Positions 23,707 through 35,880 of a stretch of DNA of 64,000 bases are shown piece after piece; position 1 is the stretch's first letter, and each line of letters begins with the position of its first letter. The stretch is from assembly GCF_905475395.1 (NCBI RefSeq), contig NC_058337.1, positions 118,972,368-119,036,367 of the forward strand, in the 5' to 3' direction. Under the pieces are notes generated by a model. It did no database searches. It was not told where the DNA came from and saw only the letters and a program-made list of their open reading frames with translations. Made by a program: the position numbers and the translations under genes. This stretch comes from Chrysoperla carnea. Taxonomy: Eukaryota > Arthropoda > Insecta > Neuroptera > Chrysopidae.

Positions 23707-24880
23707 ACCATGCATATATGTAATATGCAAGGTATACTAAGTTTAGTCCCAAGTTTGTAACGCTTCAAAATATTGATGCTACGCACAAAATTTTGCTATA
23801 GGTGTTCATAGAATCACCTAATTAGTCCATTTCCGGTTGTCCGTCCGTCCGTCCGTCCGTCCGTCCGTCTGTGGACATGATAACTCAAAAACGAAAAAAG
23901 ATATCGAGCTGAAATTTTTACAACGTGCTCAGGACGTAAAAAGTGAGGTCAAGTTCGTAAATGAGCATCATAGGTAAATTGAGTCTTGGGTCCGTAGGAT
24001 CCATCTTGTAAACCGTTAGAGATAGAACAAAAGTGTAAATGTAATAAATGTTCCTTATAAAAAAATAAACAACTTTTGCTTGAAACATTTTTTCGTAAAC
24101 ATCACTGTTTACCCGTGAGGGCGCCAATTAGGCAGAAATTTTATAGTATGTACCATGCTTGAATATCAGCAGTGGTGGATTTACACTAGGGGCAGTCGGG
24201 GCTAGTGCCCAGGGCAAATTTTCTAGGGCGGCAAAATTTGGAATGTGAGAAAATATTTTCTATACAATATATAATTAACTAATTCTTTTAAATAAACATT
24301 TTATTTTTCAAGAAATATAATTTATGCATTATGTATCAAATCAAAATTTTGTATATTATAATATAGGAAATTTAAGTGAAAACTATTAAAATAGTTTAAT
24401 TAATTTATTTCCATAAAGGTTTGCAAAAATAAAATTTGATATTTTTATTTTCTGGAATTGATAAATTAATATACTTTTTTTGAAGAATTAAAAATATTTT
24501 CAAATTATGTATGTCTTTTTGATAACAGAAACTTTAATTGATCAATGAATTTTCCTAAAATTGGAGAATTATCAAATAATACTAATTAATTTTAATTTAA
24601 AAGAACAGTAATAAATAATATGTAATACATAATAAATTTTCTGCAATTAATTAGTTATTCTAATTTTTTTTAAATAAGATATCAAAACTATTAAAATAAA
24701 ATTTCAGTCATAGGGCGGCATTTTCTAAAGTGCCCCAGGGCGGCAGAAATTTAAATCCGGCCCTGAATATCAGTTATGTATGTGTCACATGTATGTATGT
24801 ATAATGTGATAAAGAAATCAACATTGACTATGCATGGTATTTCAACAATTAATTCAGTCAATCGTTTGTTTTCACTTGTT
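23707..24880 (+). repeat. Dispersed repeat family A, fullest copy (host of a nested hAT MITE)
   Basis: Starts ACCATGCATATATG and has an inverted ATGCATGGT near its right end (24830-24838), followed by the conserved TTTCAACAATTAATTCAG and TTTGTTTTCACTTG. It contains a (TCCG)n microsatellite (about 23840-23870) and the family core (AAAAGATATCGAGC, TAAACCGTTAGAGATAG, CACTGTTTACCC). Other copies or pieces are at 5660-5790 (-), 10321-10730 (+), 44040-44075 (+), 56755-57000 (-) and 62036-62470 (+). It has no coding capacity and is interrupted by the hAT MITE at 24170-24765. Confidence 0.8.
24170..24765. mobile_element. hAT-type MITE with 8-bp target duplication
   Basis: Terminal inverted repeats are CAGTGGTGGATTTA (24170-24183) and TAAATCCGGCCCTG (24752-24765, the complement of CAGGGCCGGATTTA). 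They are flanked by the direct repeat AATATCAG (24162-24169 and 24766-24773). Eight-base target duplications and CAG-starting ends define hAT elements. Both subterminal regions carry GGGCGGCA/GCCGCCC words. The interior is AT-rich and non-coding, so it needs a transposase in trans; the related element at 63361-64000 is a candidate source. It sits inside repeat A and is therefore the younger of the two. Confidence 0.92.
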
Positions 24881-26035
24881 TTTTATTAAAATAAATAATT
24901 CATTTATGTAATAATAATACTTCAATTCAATTGTCACCTTGTTATTCATAAACATTTCATACATACATACATACATATAATTCATGACTTCATCATACAT
25001 ATACTTTAATAATATGTAAAGTAATTATTAAATGTTTTTATGTTTACATGTTTATACAATTATTATTATTATTATTATTATAAATATATCTATTTATTTA
25101 TTTTATAAATTATTATTATTATTATTATTATTAATATGCTTAATTTACTTTAACAACATATTCATGTAAAGTAAAGTGTTTAAAACGGAAAATACCGATT
25201 AGTTTATAAATGTTTAAGTAGTTTAGTGTTTAGTTCACTTCAATAATCATTTTAATTGTGTATGTATGAGCTTAATTAAGGTAGTTCCTCCGCGACAGTC
25301 CAGTCAAAAAGTTGTGGACTAATACTATCATTCAGCGCATTAACTGTGCTATGACTACTATGACTATACCATATATTATTTTCACAAGACTGTAGTTACT
25401 CACAATTATATCTTCTATACGTATACACACACACACTATGATATATACCTTTACCATTAGTCTTTATATCCTTTCCACAAAAAATTATCGCTAAAACGAG
25501 TTATTTATTTAAGTTTTTTATCGAAACTATATGGTAAATAATTTTTATTTTTTTTTTATATATTTTCTAAATATAGTATTCTACATTATATTAGTTTTTC
25601 ATAGAGATGGTGAACGTCATTCATTGATAAATAAATATAATATTTGTAAATTTGTGTATTTTTATACGCTTCTCCCATGTACACGTACAAATTGCGTCAC
25701 TTTTAATTGCTAATATCTCATGTATGGCATGATAAATCATCTTCTAATTTTAACAGCATGTGTATTATGAATTAAATATTTTATATTCTGAGTTTTGAAA
25801 AATTCTTGAAATATCACTTTCGTGTAGGTACTACCTTAAATTAATAAAATGTGTGTAGCTTGTAGCACTAAGTCAAGTGTAGAGCACTTAACTTGAACAC
25901 ATGATGGTGTTTGAAGAAAAAAAACTCGAGAAAATATTGGCTAGAGTGAATTTATTTTAATGTTAGATTTGCTCAAATCTATTTCACATTTATTTAGAGC
26001 GCCAAGGATAGACTAGACTTGTGGTTGAAATTATG
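24881..26035. other. AT-rich with simple repeats
   Basis: (CATA)n near 24958-24980, (ATT)n/(TTA)n near 25058-25080 and 25108-25132, and (AC)n near 25424-25436. No gene is seen. Confidence 0.5.
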
Positions 26036-26504
26036 TGTATCTTATTTTTTACTTTGATGATGAATTTTGTTTTAACTTCATGAAAAATGAGATAAAATTT
26101 TTCGATATCTGCCTTGGTTCTCGAAATATTGAAAGCTAAATAATTAAACAAAATTTTCAATTTTCAATATTTAGAAAATTACTCCAAATATCGTAAAATT
26201 TTAGTCATACTTTTCGTCTTATATTGTCAGATATAAGTTCAAACATAATTCACCATCAAAATTGAAAATAAATTTTTTTTTTTAAATTTTATCTCCACTA
26301 TCGTGCTCACACGTCCTTAATTAGTTGGACACAACGGGTTTTTTTTCAATCATTTATTTTTAACTTTAATTTAAATAGTTTTTTTTAACTTCCCGCTAAG
26401 AAAGTAGGGAAGTTATTGTTTTCACCCCGTTTTGCCAAAATCGAGTTTTCATCAGATCTCCTGACTACTTCCGCGAGGGTGTCTGTATGGCTGTATGTAT
26501 GTAT

Positions 26505-26552
<48 letters not shown>

Positions 26553-27315
26553 AAACTTCTCATAACTTTTGAACGGCTTGTCCGATTTGATCGTGGTTGG
26601 TGCCTTTCGAAAGGGCTTGACCAAACTTAGATTTTGAGGCCTTATCGCGATAACTTTGATTTGGACCAATTCGAACCGATAGATTTCGAAAAATCTCAAA
26701 AAAACTGCAAAAAAAAATTTTTTTAAGTGGTTTTTTTTTAATAACTTTTAAACGGCTGTATCGATCAATTCCAAAAAATCAGCTCTCAACATCAACAAAC
26801 CACGTCGATCACCACCAGTCCGGTCAAAATCGGTTGATTCGTTCGTGAGTTATCGTTGACGAAAGAAAACCCAAAAAAGCGTTTTTTCGGAATAACCTCA
26901 AAATTTTTTGTTCTATCAATTGAAACTTAAAGATTCTTCATGAAGCTTCAAAAACTGCGTCGAATGTCACCAACCGCGTGAAAATCGGTTTATTCATTCT
27001 AAAGTTATCGCGATACTTAGCGGGAAGTTACAGGGATGACCTGCAGGGTCAACCGTTTTCCAAATTTTTTTTTTTAATTTCAACCGACTAGTTTTGAAGA
27101 AATCAATGAAATCATATCATCCATCTATCGTTTTCCCATATAAGGCTATTGTTAAATATGCCTATTTTTGAAGTCATTTATTTATTTAAAATAATCGGGC
27201 AACCTCCCCCCCCCCTCTTCTTAAATTTTCAGAATTGATTTAAACTTAGTCCAACTTCATATAAACAAATCAAGCCTTTTATCCAAAATTGCCCTGGCGC
27301 TCGTACATCCTTAAT
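26036..27315 (+). repeat. Dispersed repeat family E, copy split by an insertion
   Basis: Left part (26036-26386) and right part (27030-27315) together reproduce the order of landmarks in the copy at 23115-23570. The break lies between the ATTAGTTGG and CTAGTTTTGAAG regions and holds the 643-bp element below. Confidence 0.7.
26387..27029. mobile_element. Non-autonomous element with AACTTCCCGCTAAG inverted ends
   Basis: A perfect 14-bp terminal inverted repeat, AACTTCCCGCTAAG (26387-26400) and CTTAGCGGGAAGTT (27016-27029). The left end also contains GGGAAGTT, so it can fold on itself. The interior has repeated phrases such as GTTATCGCGATA, CGGTTGATTCGTTC and ATCGGTTTATTCATTC, plus a (GT)n microsatellite (about 26505-26550). 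I know similar TTCCCGCTAAG-ended sequences as abundant non-coding repeats in insect genomes. The minus open frame at 26385-26699, with its run of Thr-His, is just the microsatellite. The target duplication is not clear. Confidence 0.8.
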
Positions 27316-27549
27316 CATGTACAGTCTCATATTAAAATTTATTATCTCCATAAATTAAGACGCATCGTATTATCATAAATTTGTTATCATTTTACTGTTT
27401 TTACTGCATTTAATTGCGAAATTTGGGGCACCTTTTTGCTATGTTCTTTACTCCTGAAGTTCATTTTATTAGAGGTTCAATAATAAATATCGACGTATGA
27501 ATCATTTAACTAACGCTCAAAAACGCTCAAATTGCTCACTTTTTCAACA
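27316..27549. other. AT-rich, no gene seen
   Basis: No supported feature. Confidence 0.4.
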
Positions 27550-27860
27550 TAAATAACAATCTGTAAGAACTGTGTATAGACTTTTACGAGAAGATTATGG
27601 ACAATTTCATCGTCCTAGTGAGCAAATAATTCGCATAATTGTGCAAAAAATTGGAGAACACTGTAAACATTGGATTAGAAAAAGCTATTGAATTTCTTTT
27701 GTGGTATTTTTCAACAAACCTGCACCGTTGTAGCATCTAAAAACTAACATCTACCATGTTATAGCCGAAATAATCCTCCGAAATTAGAAAAGTCATAGAA
27801 AATTACGTAGAACGAATATTGCTGCAGAATTCAGAGGCTAACATCAGTTTTTATATTAAA
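27550..27860 (+). pseudogene. Decayed mariner/Tc-like transposase N-terminal fragment
   Basis: One frame reads SVRTVYRLLREDYGQFHRPSEQ and then IIRIIVQKIGE before a stop. This matches the helix-turn-helix pattern (xxVxRxxRxxYGxxxRPSexxIRRiVeKFeetG) found at the start of certain mariner-like transposases, where it binds the terminal repeats. About 130 bp on, in other frames, are the words YVERILLQNSEA and RRNI, which look like frameshifted remains of the same kind of gene. There is no start codon, no DDE catalytic triad and several stops, so this is a dead relic. Confidence 0.55.
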
Positions 27861-30800
27861 TAGAGAATTAATTAAGTATACTAACGATTAATGCCAACAT
27901 AATAGCTAAAATAATATTACATTTTTTGCCTTTTTTTAAGTTAGGAAACTCAATTTGAATCACTCTAAATTTAAGGGCAGTCGCATCAATCTGTGAGTGA
28001 GTTTTAAATGTTTAGTGACATGTTTTCATACGATTTCAAAATACAAGTTTTTATACCATGACTTCACTCTTTTATAAATACTGCAAATAAATATATTTTT
28101 AATGTCCGTTTTAATTAACGTATATGGCTTAAAATATCTTTTATATTATAGTTTTTTGGTCAAATGTATAATTTTTTAGTATAACATTAAATTTTTTTTT
28201 ATATATTTTGGATTGGTACCTGTCTAAATATTATAAAAACAAAGTAAGTCTAAATTACATATTAACAGCAGATAACTAACGGTCTGGTCTGTATATTTGA
28301 TCGTAATATTTATAGAAGCAGATGTATTTGATTAATTAATGTATATATTTTTTTGTTTTTATGCTTCCAAAATTTACCTCCATTTCAAAAATATAACCAA
28401 AAAAAATTGAAATATAAAAATATATTTTTTATTTATTAGTGTAGCAGCAACACGAGCTAAGAAAGTAAAATCTTCTTCGAAATTCTATTTCGTTGATTAT
28501 CGAATTTATTTCCATGTATTTCAACCTAAAGAAATTTTTCAATAATTTAAAAAGTTAATAGATTTCCTTGCGCTTCCACCAAATTCGTACATATTTCATA
28601 CCTTTATTCTACGTATATATAACGTTTTAAAAAATTTCATTTACGACGACTGAATATCGAAAATATTCCTTATTTTTTGAAGGTAGGTAGAAATGTAGTT
28701 GGTTTGCCTCGTTCGTGTGAGCAAATGTGTTAGCTAACACGGATTAATGCTGAAAATGCAACCAAATTTCGATTTGGAAAATTAGAATAAATATTTTTAA
28801 TTAAAAAACCATTAAAATTTCAGTCATAGTAAAATGGCTAGATTACTAGAATAATATTCGGCGCGGAATTAGATCTGGTAATTGTAAAACTGTTTTAAAA
28901 TGATTAAAATCAGCGATTTGTATAGATTTTGTTCAGAAAAGCGCATCAGTAAACGAGAATTAGTCTATAATAATTTCAATAAGAAAGAAAACATCCAAAA
29001 TTCAACCGCCTAGAATCACTTTTTCGAGAAGTTGCTAGTTCTGTTATACCATTATACTTCAAATTTCAAACCGATCCAGAAATTTAAGATAAGATTAAAG
29101 TGATTTTTTATAACTTAAGATACAGGTAAACCTAATAAAAGTACGTATGATAAAAAAAGGAAGGTAGTTATCTTGATTATTATATATCCGCTTTTGAATA
29201 CCTGTAGGTACATAAAACAAAATTGCGAAAATTTATTGTTCCGTCGGATGAAATAAAAATCATTACAATAAGGCAGTTTTTGCATCAAATGATTTTATCA
29301 TCTAAATTACACAAGTATTAACGCAATTTCACTCATTTATACATCTTGATTAAGAAAAGTTTTATTAAATTTATAGAAAACTATAATTCATTTAAACCAA
29401 TATTTATTTCCTATTTATTTACTTCCATTAAACATGACGAAAGAATCCTCAATATCGGGTTTTTAAAAAGATGACGAAAGAATCCTTTCTAAACGAGAAG
29501 AAAAAGATATTTTTGAGAGTTAGTAGTATTGAGAATAAAAATAAATAAGCAGAAAATTTTTAAATTGTACCCAGAACATTTAAACCTTTTCTGAAATTTG
29601 GTATGTACACAATTTTGTTTTAAATCCTCGACGAATTAATTGTAATTTTACTTAGGTATCTATTTTTTATATTAATATTTTTTTAATTTTAAAATCGCCA
29701 TTTATAAAAGCACTCGGATGTAGAAATTCAGGGTAATATGGTAAAATATAAAATAATGTGGAAATACATATTTCGCATTATCCTCGGCAATTCCCGAAAG
29801 GTTATACTCAAATACTTAAAAACCTTTTTTATTATACAATATAAAATTTCTCAAGCGCAGGTATGCATATCTGTTCTTACAAAAAGCGAATAGCTATAAA
29901 TGTATTTTTACTACTTTTATTTTAACTCGTAGGCTCTGGTTATGTCATGCTTGTCTGCCGAAAAATCTTTGGATCGATTTTTAATCCATTTCCCGTGATC
30001 CAATTGAGCTAAAACTTACAAGCAAACTCATGGCGATGATTAAAAAAATTATGAATCCCCAAGTCGAAAGAACGGTCTATTAATAAAAGTTATACAAATT
30101 ATTTTTAGCTCCATACAAATTATTTTAAAACAAACAAAAAATATCACGTTACTATAAATTGTAAAATTATAATATTGATTTAAAAAAATTTCCAAAATCA
30201 ACCTCTCTTATTCCTGGGTTATTTTGAATATTAAACAATTTTCTAAATTTTCCACTCAATTTTTCGCAGGATCGAGATATTTCATAAAAAAAATTATTGT
30301 TAATAGTTGAAACATATTTATTTAACACACTGTTCGAAAGGGTGCTACCAAAAACGAAAAAATTCTGCCTTAATTAAATAAAAAAATGCACCCACGTTTG
30401 ATAAAATCAATGTCTACAATTATCAATTTTAAGGTCTAATATTTGGGTAAGAAATTTAAAATATCAAAAATAGATCCATTTGTATCGCTAAGAGCGCCAT
30501 GACACATGTACGCACAGCGAAAATTTGTGTTCAACTTTTTCTCAACATTCTACAGCAAAAACTATTCCCAGAAAATTACTCTTTAGAAAAATTTTAGAAG
30601 CGCCACAATATTAGTATTTTAATTTATAAACAGAAAAAAAAAAAAAAATTGATCCAAGAAATATGGACCAAAAATATTTTTCCCAAATTATCGAGCATAT
30701 TTCGTTTTCCAATTAAGATTTTTGAGCCAAGAAAACCCTTTTTTCCGTATTGTATTTAAGAAAACATGCTTTTATATGCATTTAGAATAAAAAGTATAAA

Positions 30801-31700
30801 ATAAAAAATATTTGAAAAAAAAAATAAAATCTATATTTTAAAAGTAAGACTAAAAATCATCACTCATGTAAACCAGAGATATATGTCTTCCCGTAGCCTC
30901 CACCATTTTTTCTATTTCATATTGTATTGTCTTGGTTTTGAATAGACTCCTGAAAATAGGGGAAAAATAATTAAATAATGCCCCTCCAGATTCATAAACA
31001 TAAAAAACATGTCGAAAAATGCCGTTGAACTCTTCCATGGTAGAACTTTCACATCAGAAAAAAAAAATTCAATCAGTTCCACATCAGAAAATCTTGTTTA
31101 AGGACAAATATCAAACGATCTGAAACCTATTTACATACTGGCGATATTTTAAACTTTCAATCAATTTAAAAATCAACATAGAGGTATTTTTTCGCTTTTG
31201 GATCTGTACCTGAACACTTATATCAAAAATTATAAATCATCAAACGGTCTTAAACGCAGAAAAATATACATTTTATATTTAATTTTCCAATTACTCTGTG
31301 AAACAACGCTCATCAAAGATTAAAAAAGAAATACAAAAATAAAAAAATTAAATAAAAGAAAAATAACGCCGACAAAGCCAAATGGGAATTAAATTTAATA
31401 TTATTTGTATATAAAATAAAATAAATACAACTTAAACTGAAGAAAAAAAAAATTACCATAAATAAACGCGCGTAAAAATGAATAAATTTTTACGTTTTAA
31501 AAGAAATACAAAAAAACCTTTTGTGAAAAAAAAATAAATAAATAAATAGGAATAAAATAAATTCGCTAATTGATTTGTTTATTTGCTAAACCATCTTATC
31601 AGCAAATTTCTATTTAAAAACGTACACACAATCACATTCTAAATACAAAATACACTTTAAAACAAAGATGGCGTCGTCAATTGAGATCGTTGTCATTTTA
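27861..31700. other. AT-rich upstream region of the homeobox gene, no gene seen
   Basis: About 3.8 kb with no supported gene, RNA or large repeat. Regulatory sequence for the gene at 32393 could well lie here, but I cannot point to a site. The 62-codon minus frame at 30850-31038 is of chance length. Confidence 0.4.
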
Positions 31701-32392
31701 ACAACAACAAGCCAAAGAAATCAGTTAGGCCCCATATAACAGAAAGCTGCAAAACCAGCACGGCGGCGATATAAAATTTATTTGCCAAACAAACATAAAA
31801 AAAATTAAATCAGAGTTTGTACGAACACAATAGCAGAGCAAAGTTCTCGAAAAAAAATTTTTATTTCTATCTTTAAAAAAAGTAGTATCCATAAAATATC
31901 TACTTAACATTTTTCTCAATCTGTAATCTATAAGCGGATTGGTTACCATTAATAGTGTTAATGTTATACAACTGTTCTGTTCTAACCAATCAGATTGCTG
32001 GTAACTTTTTTTTCCACATAGCATTCAACATATTTTAGTTATAACGGTGGAACTTGAACGGCTGTAGAACGCCTTGAATAGGTGGAGTCTGGTTGATGTT
32101 TTCACACAACGTACATTTCTCAAACTTGACAAGAGGTAATTTAGTTAAGCTATTCACTTGTTCTGAAGCGATAGACCTGAGAACTGTGTGTGTGAGTGCT
32201 ATCACAGGTTATTTCTCACGTGCTTTTTTTGTTGTTGTTGAAAGTGTAGTGACTTTTTTTTTTGGGATATTTTGTGGGTGTTTATTTTTGTTGTTTTTTT
32301 TATTGTGAATTTTGACTGAAAAATGTGGAACTGAGAGTGCTTAATGTTGTTTGATCGTTTTTGAATCCAAAATTTTCAAAGTGTATTTAAAA
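31700..32392 (+). promoter_or_regulatory. Probable promoter and 5' UTR region of the homeobox gene
   Basis: Base composition becomes more balanced here than in the flanks. A CCAAT box lies in AACCAATCAGATTG (about 31983-31996), and T-rich, GT-rich sequence leads up to the ATG at 32393 (context TTAAAAATGC). No TATA box or single start site stands out. Whether further non-coding exons lie upstream cannot be decided from sequence. Confidence 0.35.
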
Positions 32393-33230
32393 ATGCAAGA
32401 TACAGAAATGGTTCCTTATGCGCAAAAAGCTTTTGGAAGTCCAATTTCAACACGGTCTAATAGTCCATCAGGTGTTACCGTCGGCACACCACCATTAGAG
32501 ACACAAAGTGATGATGAAATTAGTGTAGGTTGTCCTAGTCCGGCACTAAATAGTCCCAAACATTATGAACGGCATCGAGTTAGCTATGATGATGAATCCA
32601 CAAACACAAATGATAAAGATATGGAACCTCAACAAGGAGATGATTATTTTAAACCGTTGAAAAAATTAAAAATGGTTGTAGATAAACGAATATCATCACC
32701 GACCAGAGATTTGGATCCGGATCCAGATGCGTCGGAACGTACATCTTCATCGTCAATTGAACATGGTGTAAAAAGTTTTTCAATTATGGACATTTTAAAT
32801 CATCGACCGTCACGACCACAAAATATAAATAATAATAGTAATTGTTCCAATACATCACAGCATACACGAATTGTGCGACCGTGGGATATCGAAACAGAAT
32901 CAGAGGCACAACAAAGTTTAGAACGATTTCATCGACAATTAAAGGCACAACATCAGTTAGCTTTATTGAGACCAGAATTTGCTTCGGCATTTGCGGCAGC
33001 GGCTACCGCAGCCCATCATAATCAAAGTTATACAAGTGAAACTGGTTCAGATCGTTCGAGTAGTGTGACAAGCGATTGTTGTTCACCGGATATTGTTCCA
33101 ACTACATCCTCATCACGGCAACGACATTCGTCTGGTCAACAGAAAGGACCACCTGGATCGACGCCATTAGATGCGCTGTTTCAAATGACATCGAAAACGT
33201 TTGATCAAAATAATGGCGAAAGTAGTGCAG
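32393..33230 (+). CDS. LBX/ladybird-like homeobox protein, first coding exon
   Basis: A 279-codon exon (plus one base) with normal coding character, ending at CAG|GTATTT (donor GT at 33231, phase 1). Features are: Ser/Pro-rich N-terminus with acidic patches (1-75); basic KPLKKLK (about 87-93); an eh1 motif SFSIMDILNH (128-137), which in homeobox repressors recruits Groucho; RIVRPWD (about 158-164); a Gln/Leu and Ala-rich stretch (about 185-210); Ser-rich 215-250; and PLDALFQMTSKTF (258-270). In LBX/ladybird proteins, as I know them, an eh1 motif is followed by a (A/L)EELASKTF-type block just before the intron and homeodomain exon, which fits here. Ladybird proteins are transcription factors for muscle, heart and neural cell identity. 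The homeodomain itself is not in this window, so other NK-cluster genes remain possible. I chose the ATG at 32393; the frame runs further upstream but without a better ATG. Confidence 0.72.
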
Positions 33231-33373
33231 GTATTTTAAAATTTTTAATTTTCATTTGTCTTAAATTTCTTAAATCCAAGTCTGTAGATCAAAATAAAAA
33301 AATCCCCAAAATGCCTTCATATGTTTATGTTAACAAATGGATACAATTTTCTAAAATCATATTCGGAGCTTGA

Positions 33374-34680
33374 ATACGCCTCAATAATTCAATTTATATT
33401 GCTTAAAGAAATTAATAATTTAATTTCATGCCTAAAAAGCAATTAAGAAAAAGAAAGGTTCTTTTTCTAAGCGCGAGTGTGATTTATAGTCCAATTAATG
33501 TATTATCATAAAATGCCAACCTTGTTCAAAGATTATAACTATTTTACGTGAAATTTTTATCCATTTTATCAAAATGGTAGTAAAAATTGCCATAAATTTC
33601 GCAAAACAGTTTTAAAGGAAATAGAAATTCAAATTTGATAAATTTTGGCTTTATATAAATTATACCTCAATAAAGTAAAATGTTTAAATTAATAAATTTT
33701 TTTTGTTCTTTTCTCTCAGAGGCTAAAACCTGTTTTACTTAAACTTCCACAAAAAAATTATGACTTAAATCGTACAAAATTGCTGTTTTTTTATGAAAAA
33801 GAAATTTGGGCTGTGCCTTTTTGAATAGATTCAAATCTTTCTAAAGTAGTTATGCAATTTTTGTAGGAATTGATGAAGATTCAAAGTCAATAAACCGCAA
33901 TTATTCTTAGCCACCGTTATAACTTTGTAATCTTACGAAGTATTCTCTTGAAACAACGTTTTTCCTATAAAATAAAAAAATCTTAAGCTAAAGCAAAATG
34001 TGGGAATGGTCTTTTAGAGTCGTGGATTATTCTGTTTAGTTTGTCAAATTTTTCCGAAATGTTTCCTAATTTTTTTGAATCATTGTACACAAAACAGTAC
34101 CTAAAGATTTGTACATCGGATGTCATAATGGAAATATGTTTTCTCTCACAGTATAATTGGGATACTCGAATAACGTATCGTAGTCTATCAAAATATCAAT
34201 CTCCTAAGGCTTTTTCGCGGGCGCTAGATGCAGAAAAATATTTTGTCCCAAAGTGATTTATTAGACGTTTTTCAAAGACGCATATTGTAATTAAAAATTC
34301 ATACTAAAGACAGATTTATTTTATAATCAATAAATTATTGAAAATGACTTTCCAATTAACAGTTTAACAAGAAAACCTCTTGTTGTGTCTGTCATCACGC
34401 CAACTTTGCAAAATATTAATTTCCAATATTCTTACTTTACCATGTATTATAAGTTTTCTCTTATCATAAGAATGTTTTAATTACTTTTCTTTTTAATTTA
34501 CCTACGTGTACCTCAAGAAAGCCATTGTAAAAGGTCTCACATTACAAAAGATATATTTCTCACTACAAGATATACCTCAGGTCAGGTCATCTAGGAATTT
34601 ATTGTAAGGAAAAACATTGTTACCTCGCTATTCATAAAATATCAAGCCAAAAATTTTCAATTCAAGAAGGTGCTAGCAGT
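33374..34680. other. AT-rich intron sequence, nothing recognised
   Basis: No gene, RNA or repeat was supported. Confidence 0.4.
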
Positions 34681-34789
34681 TATAGTCATAGTAGACACGA
34701 CTATGAGTATACTAATTTTTAGAAATGTCGTTTTTAATTTTAAATGAAAATCATTTGCTTACTGTAATAAATGTAAGAAGAACATAAAA

Positions 34790-35110
34790 AATTAATTAAC
34801 TATGGTAGCTTGTTAGTAGACACAGCTTGAATATAAATCTGTAAATTCATTTTTTACAGCCAAATTGAAGCAAAGAATATCGATAAACTGCGTTATCTTA
34901 AAGGAAAGTATAGGTAAAGAAAAATATTAACCCTGATGTAGCGTGATTTAAGATACGGCTTGAATATAATTCAAGATATTATACTTTCTCTTCAAATTCA
35001 GGCAAAAATAAATCCTTAAACTATAATATTACAAAAATAAATTAACTGTAGAAAAAACATAAACCATGGTAGCGTAATACTAGACACGGCTTGAATATAA
35101 CTCTATATTA
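34790..35110. repeat. Degenerate tandem repeat, period about 130 bp, three units
   Basis: The phrase TGGTAGC...TAGACACGGCTTGAATATAA recurs with changes at about 34803, 34937 and 35068. TTAATTAACTATGG/TTAACTGTAG words precede it each time. A weaker trace (TAGTAGACACGACTATGAG) lies at 34688. It sits 1.6 kb into the intron. It could be a minisatellite or a duplicated regulatory module. Confidence 0.6.
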
Positions 35111-35793
35111 TGAATACCTACATTATTTTTAACAAATTAAAACATATTTAAAATAATCGTACACAATTAATAAAAATTTACACTCAAGGACTTCTTGCTA
35201 AAGTATTTAAATTTTTTTTTTTTTTTATAAATATTATTTATAATTTTCTTATTATTTATTAATAAATGTAAATTATTATTTAATAAATATGGTTTGATTA
35301 ATATCCATATAATTATTAATATTTTAAAATTGCTTGTTTTTTTTTGTTTTGTCATAAATTTTATTTTAATTAATGTGATTGTGTTTACGTACTTATATAT
35401 TTATGATAATTTTTATTTTAATTAATTATGTAATTAGATCAAGAACAAAAACAAAATTAACAATATTTAATAATTAATTATGGTGTTTGTTTTTATAAGC
35501 TGGTTATATTTGATGAAATATGTGAAATATATGAAATACGTGGGTTTAATTTTTTGGTACTAATCATAGTAAAATGTGGTCTGTAAAAACCTATACAGAA
35601 AAATTCGAGTCAAAAAATATCTACGAACATTTCGAAAAAAAATGCTCTTTTCTATATTCCTCCATCGGTACAAAATGAAAAGATTCTCTATCATTTCGAA
35701 CTATTCGGTTTTGCTCTTAAGTGTTAAAAAAGTAAAAAGATTATGTTAAAAAAGGAAACAGAGCAAAAAAATCATTTATATAATTTATCACCT
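35111..35793. other. Very AT-rich, no gene seen
   Basis: Long A/T-only stretches (35205-35470). No gene. Confidence 0.4.
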
Positions 35794-35808
35794 AAAAAAA
35801 ATTTTAAG

Positions 35809-35880
35809 TGCGATGGCCGGGAATCGAACCCGGATCAACTGCTTGGAAGGCAACTATGCTGACCATTACACCACCATCGC
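35809..35880 (-). tRNA. tRNA-Gly (anticodon UCC)
   Basis: A 72-nt cloverleaf on the minus strand with acceptor GCGATGG/CCATCGC, discriminator A, D arm with the conserved GG, anticodon loop CTTCCAA, and T arm CCGGG-TTCGATT-CCCGG. It is identical to the copy at 45498 as far as I can read. The A-run at 35794-35801 gives a T-run terminator. It decodes GGA. It lies on the opposite strand inside the probable intron and carries its own internal Pol III promoter. Confidence 0.92.

Noticed and set aside
26385..26699. Protein with a Thr-His repeat (-)
   Set aside because: It is the translation of the (GT)n microsatellite inside the TTCCCGCTAAG element.
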